Below are positions 14,918-15,236 of a stretch of 15,236 nucleotides of DNA, one piece after another. The stretch spans positions 1-15,236 of the forward strand of contig CALVVH010000034.1 of NCBI GenBank assembly GCA_944363805.1, given 5' to 3'. The position numbers and the translations under genes are program-made. The DNA is from an uncultured Bacilli bacterium (lineage in GTDB: Bacteria; Bacillota_I; Bacilli_A; RF39; UBA660). Each line of letters opens with the position of its first letter. Position 1 is the stretch's first letter. The notes beneath the pieces are model-generated. The model was given only the letters and a program-made list of their open reading frames with translations. It ran no database searches and was not told where the DNA came from.

Positions 14918-15108
14918 AGTTAGTAGTTTACTTTAGTTACACTGGACACACTAGAGCCTTAGCAGAAGAAATTAAAGAAAAACTTAATTGTGATATTTTA
15001 GAACTAAAAAGAGTAGAACCATATTCTAGTGATTATAATGTAGTAGTAAATGATGAACAAAATAGTGAAAACAGTAATATTATTCCCGAAATAGAAGATA
15101 TTATTTGA
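14914..15108 (+). pseudogene. truncated flavodoxin
   Basis: 64 residues, matching only the N-terminal third of a flavodoxin (family length about 150-180). KLVVYFSYTGHTRALAEEI contains the FMN phosphate-binding loop (S-x-T-G-x-T), followed by CDILELKRVEPYSSDYNVVV. The frame ends at IPEIEDII, before the second flavin loop and the remaining Rossmann strands. The other two frames after the stop do not continue the family, so it looks like a deletion remnant and not a simple frameshift. A strong RBS (AAAGGAG, 14899-14905) and an ATGA overlap with the MerR gene show it was once a normal operon member. A full electron-transfer function is unlikely. Confidence 0.75.
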
Positions 15109-15136
15109 GTTTCGGTGAAAAAAATAGTTGACAAGA

Positions 15137-15172
15137 AAAAATCAGAAAATGTTGATAACTTTTCTGATTTTT
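15137..15172. terminator. strong intrinsic terminator, probably bidirectional
   Basis: A 13-bp stem, AAAAATCAGAAAA (15137-15149) with TTTTCTGATTTTT (15160-15172), encloses a 10-base loop. The A- and T-rich arms supply a U-tract on either strand. It closes the MerR/flavodoxin operon. Confidence 0.8.
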
Positions 15173-15202
15173 GATTGAAAAATAAGGTAAAACACTCCAA
15201 AG

Positions 15203-15229
15203 TTTAGTATAATAAAGTTGTATACTAAA
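15203..15229. promoter_or_regulatory. palindromic operator overlapping a -10 box for a gene beyond the window
   Basis: A perfect inverted repeat TTTAGTATA-N9-TATACTAAA, with TATAAT (15208-15213) inside it. No clear -35 is seen 17 bp upstream. Perfect 9-bp arms overlapping a -10 box suggest a repressor- or activator-controlled promoter. The rest of 15109-15236 contains no gene. Confidence 0.45.
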
Positions 15230-15236
15230 TTATCAT

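Noticed and set aside
1..15236. CRISPR arrays, tRNA genes, insertion sequences, att sites
   Set aside because: No regular direct-repeat array, no cloverleaf with a T-loop consensus, no transposase or integrase frame and no terminal inverted repeats were seen.

Overview
The window is AT-rich DNA from a low-GC, cell-wall-forming member of the Bacillota/Bacilli lineage, most like the uncultured gut Bacilli (RF39/Erysipelotrichia-like). This placement is inferred from gene content, Shine-Dalgarno sites of the AGGAGG/AGGTGA type, TTG/TATAAT promoters, and short operons with ATGA or TAATG overlaps. TGA works as a stop codon (gltX, the first SipW-type gene and merR all end in TGA at natural lengths), so this is not a code-4 mollicute. 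UppS and a D-Ala-D-Ala carboxypeptidase show that a peptidoglycan wall is made. No tRNA, rRNA, CRISPR array or transposase is visible.

Layout. Positions 1-105 hold a small structured RNA ending in an intrinsic terminator. It is followed by a membrane-anchored extracellular protein with a C-terminal HExxH zinc-peptidase-like domain (143-1843), a small unknown ORF (1866-2099) and a convergent XRE repressor (minus strand, 2100-2330). Between the repressor and the next gene lie two similar palindromes, one inside the promoter of a 595-aa SipW-type secreted surface protein (2453-4240, closed by a terminator). Next comes a housekeeping block: gltX, a small membrane protein, cysS and a DacA-type carboxypeptidase, tightly coupled from 4294 to 8690, then uppS (8760-9461) and ldh (9508-10401).

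A second copy of the small RNA (about 10447-10544) precedes a second SipW-type surface-protein gene (10614-12475). This gene is split by a one-base frameshift near 11291-11308 and ends at a terminator (12476-12502). A 300-base gap then holds a candidate larger structured RNA with a possible pseudoknot, leading into a GT2 glycosyltransferase, a Sir2 deacylase, a MerR regulator and a truncated flavodoxin. A strong terminator follows. The window ends at a promoter-like TATAAT inside a 9-bp-arm palindrome that belongs to a gene beyond the edge.

How it fits together. The housekeeping genes serve aminoacylation, wall-lipid-carrier and peptidoglycan synthesis, and fermentation to lactate. The accessory part is a surface-protein system: two SipW-type paralogs with a conserved scaffold and one strongly divergent C-terminal patch, a membrane-bound putative protease, and a local XRE repressor with apparent operators. 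The two related RNA/terminator units each sit just ahead of an exported-protein gene. The least explained and most interesting items are this duplicated RNA, whose two copies show compensatory base changes, and the 12541-12735 RNA.
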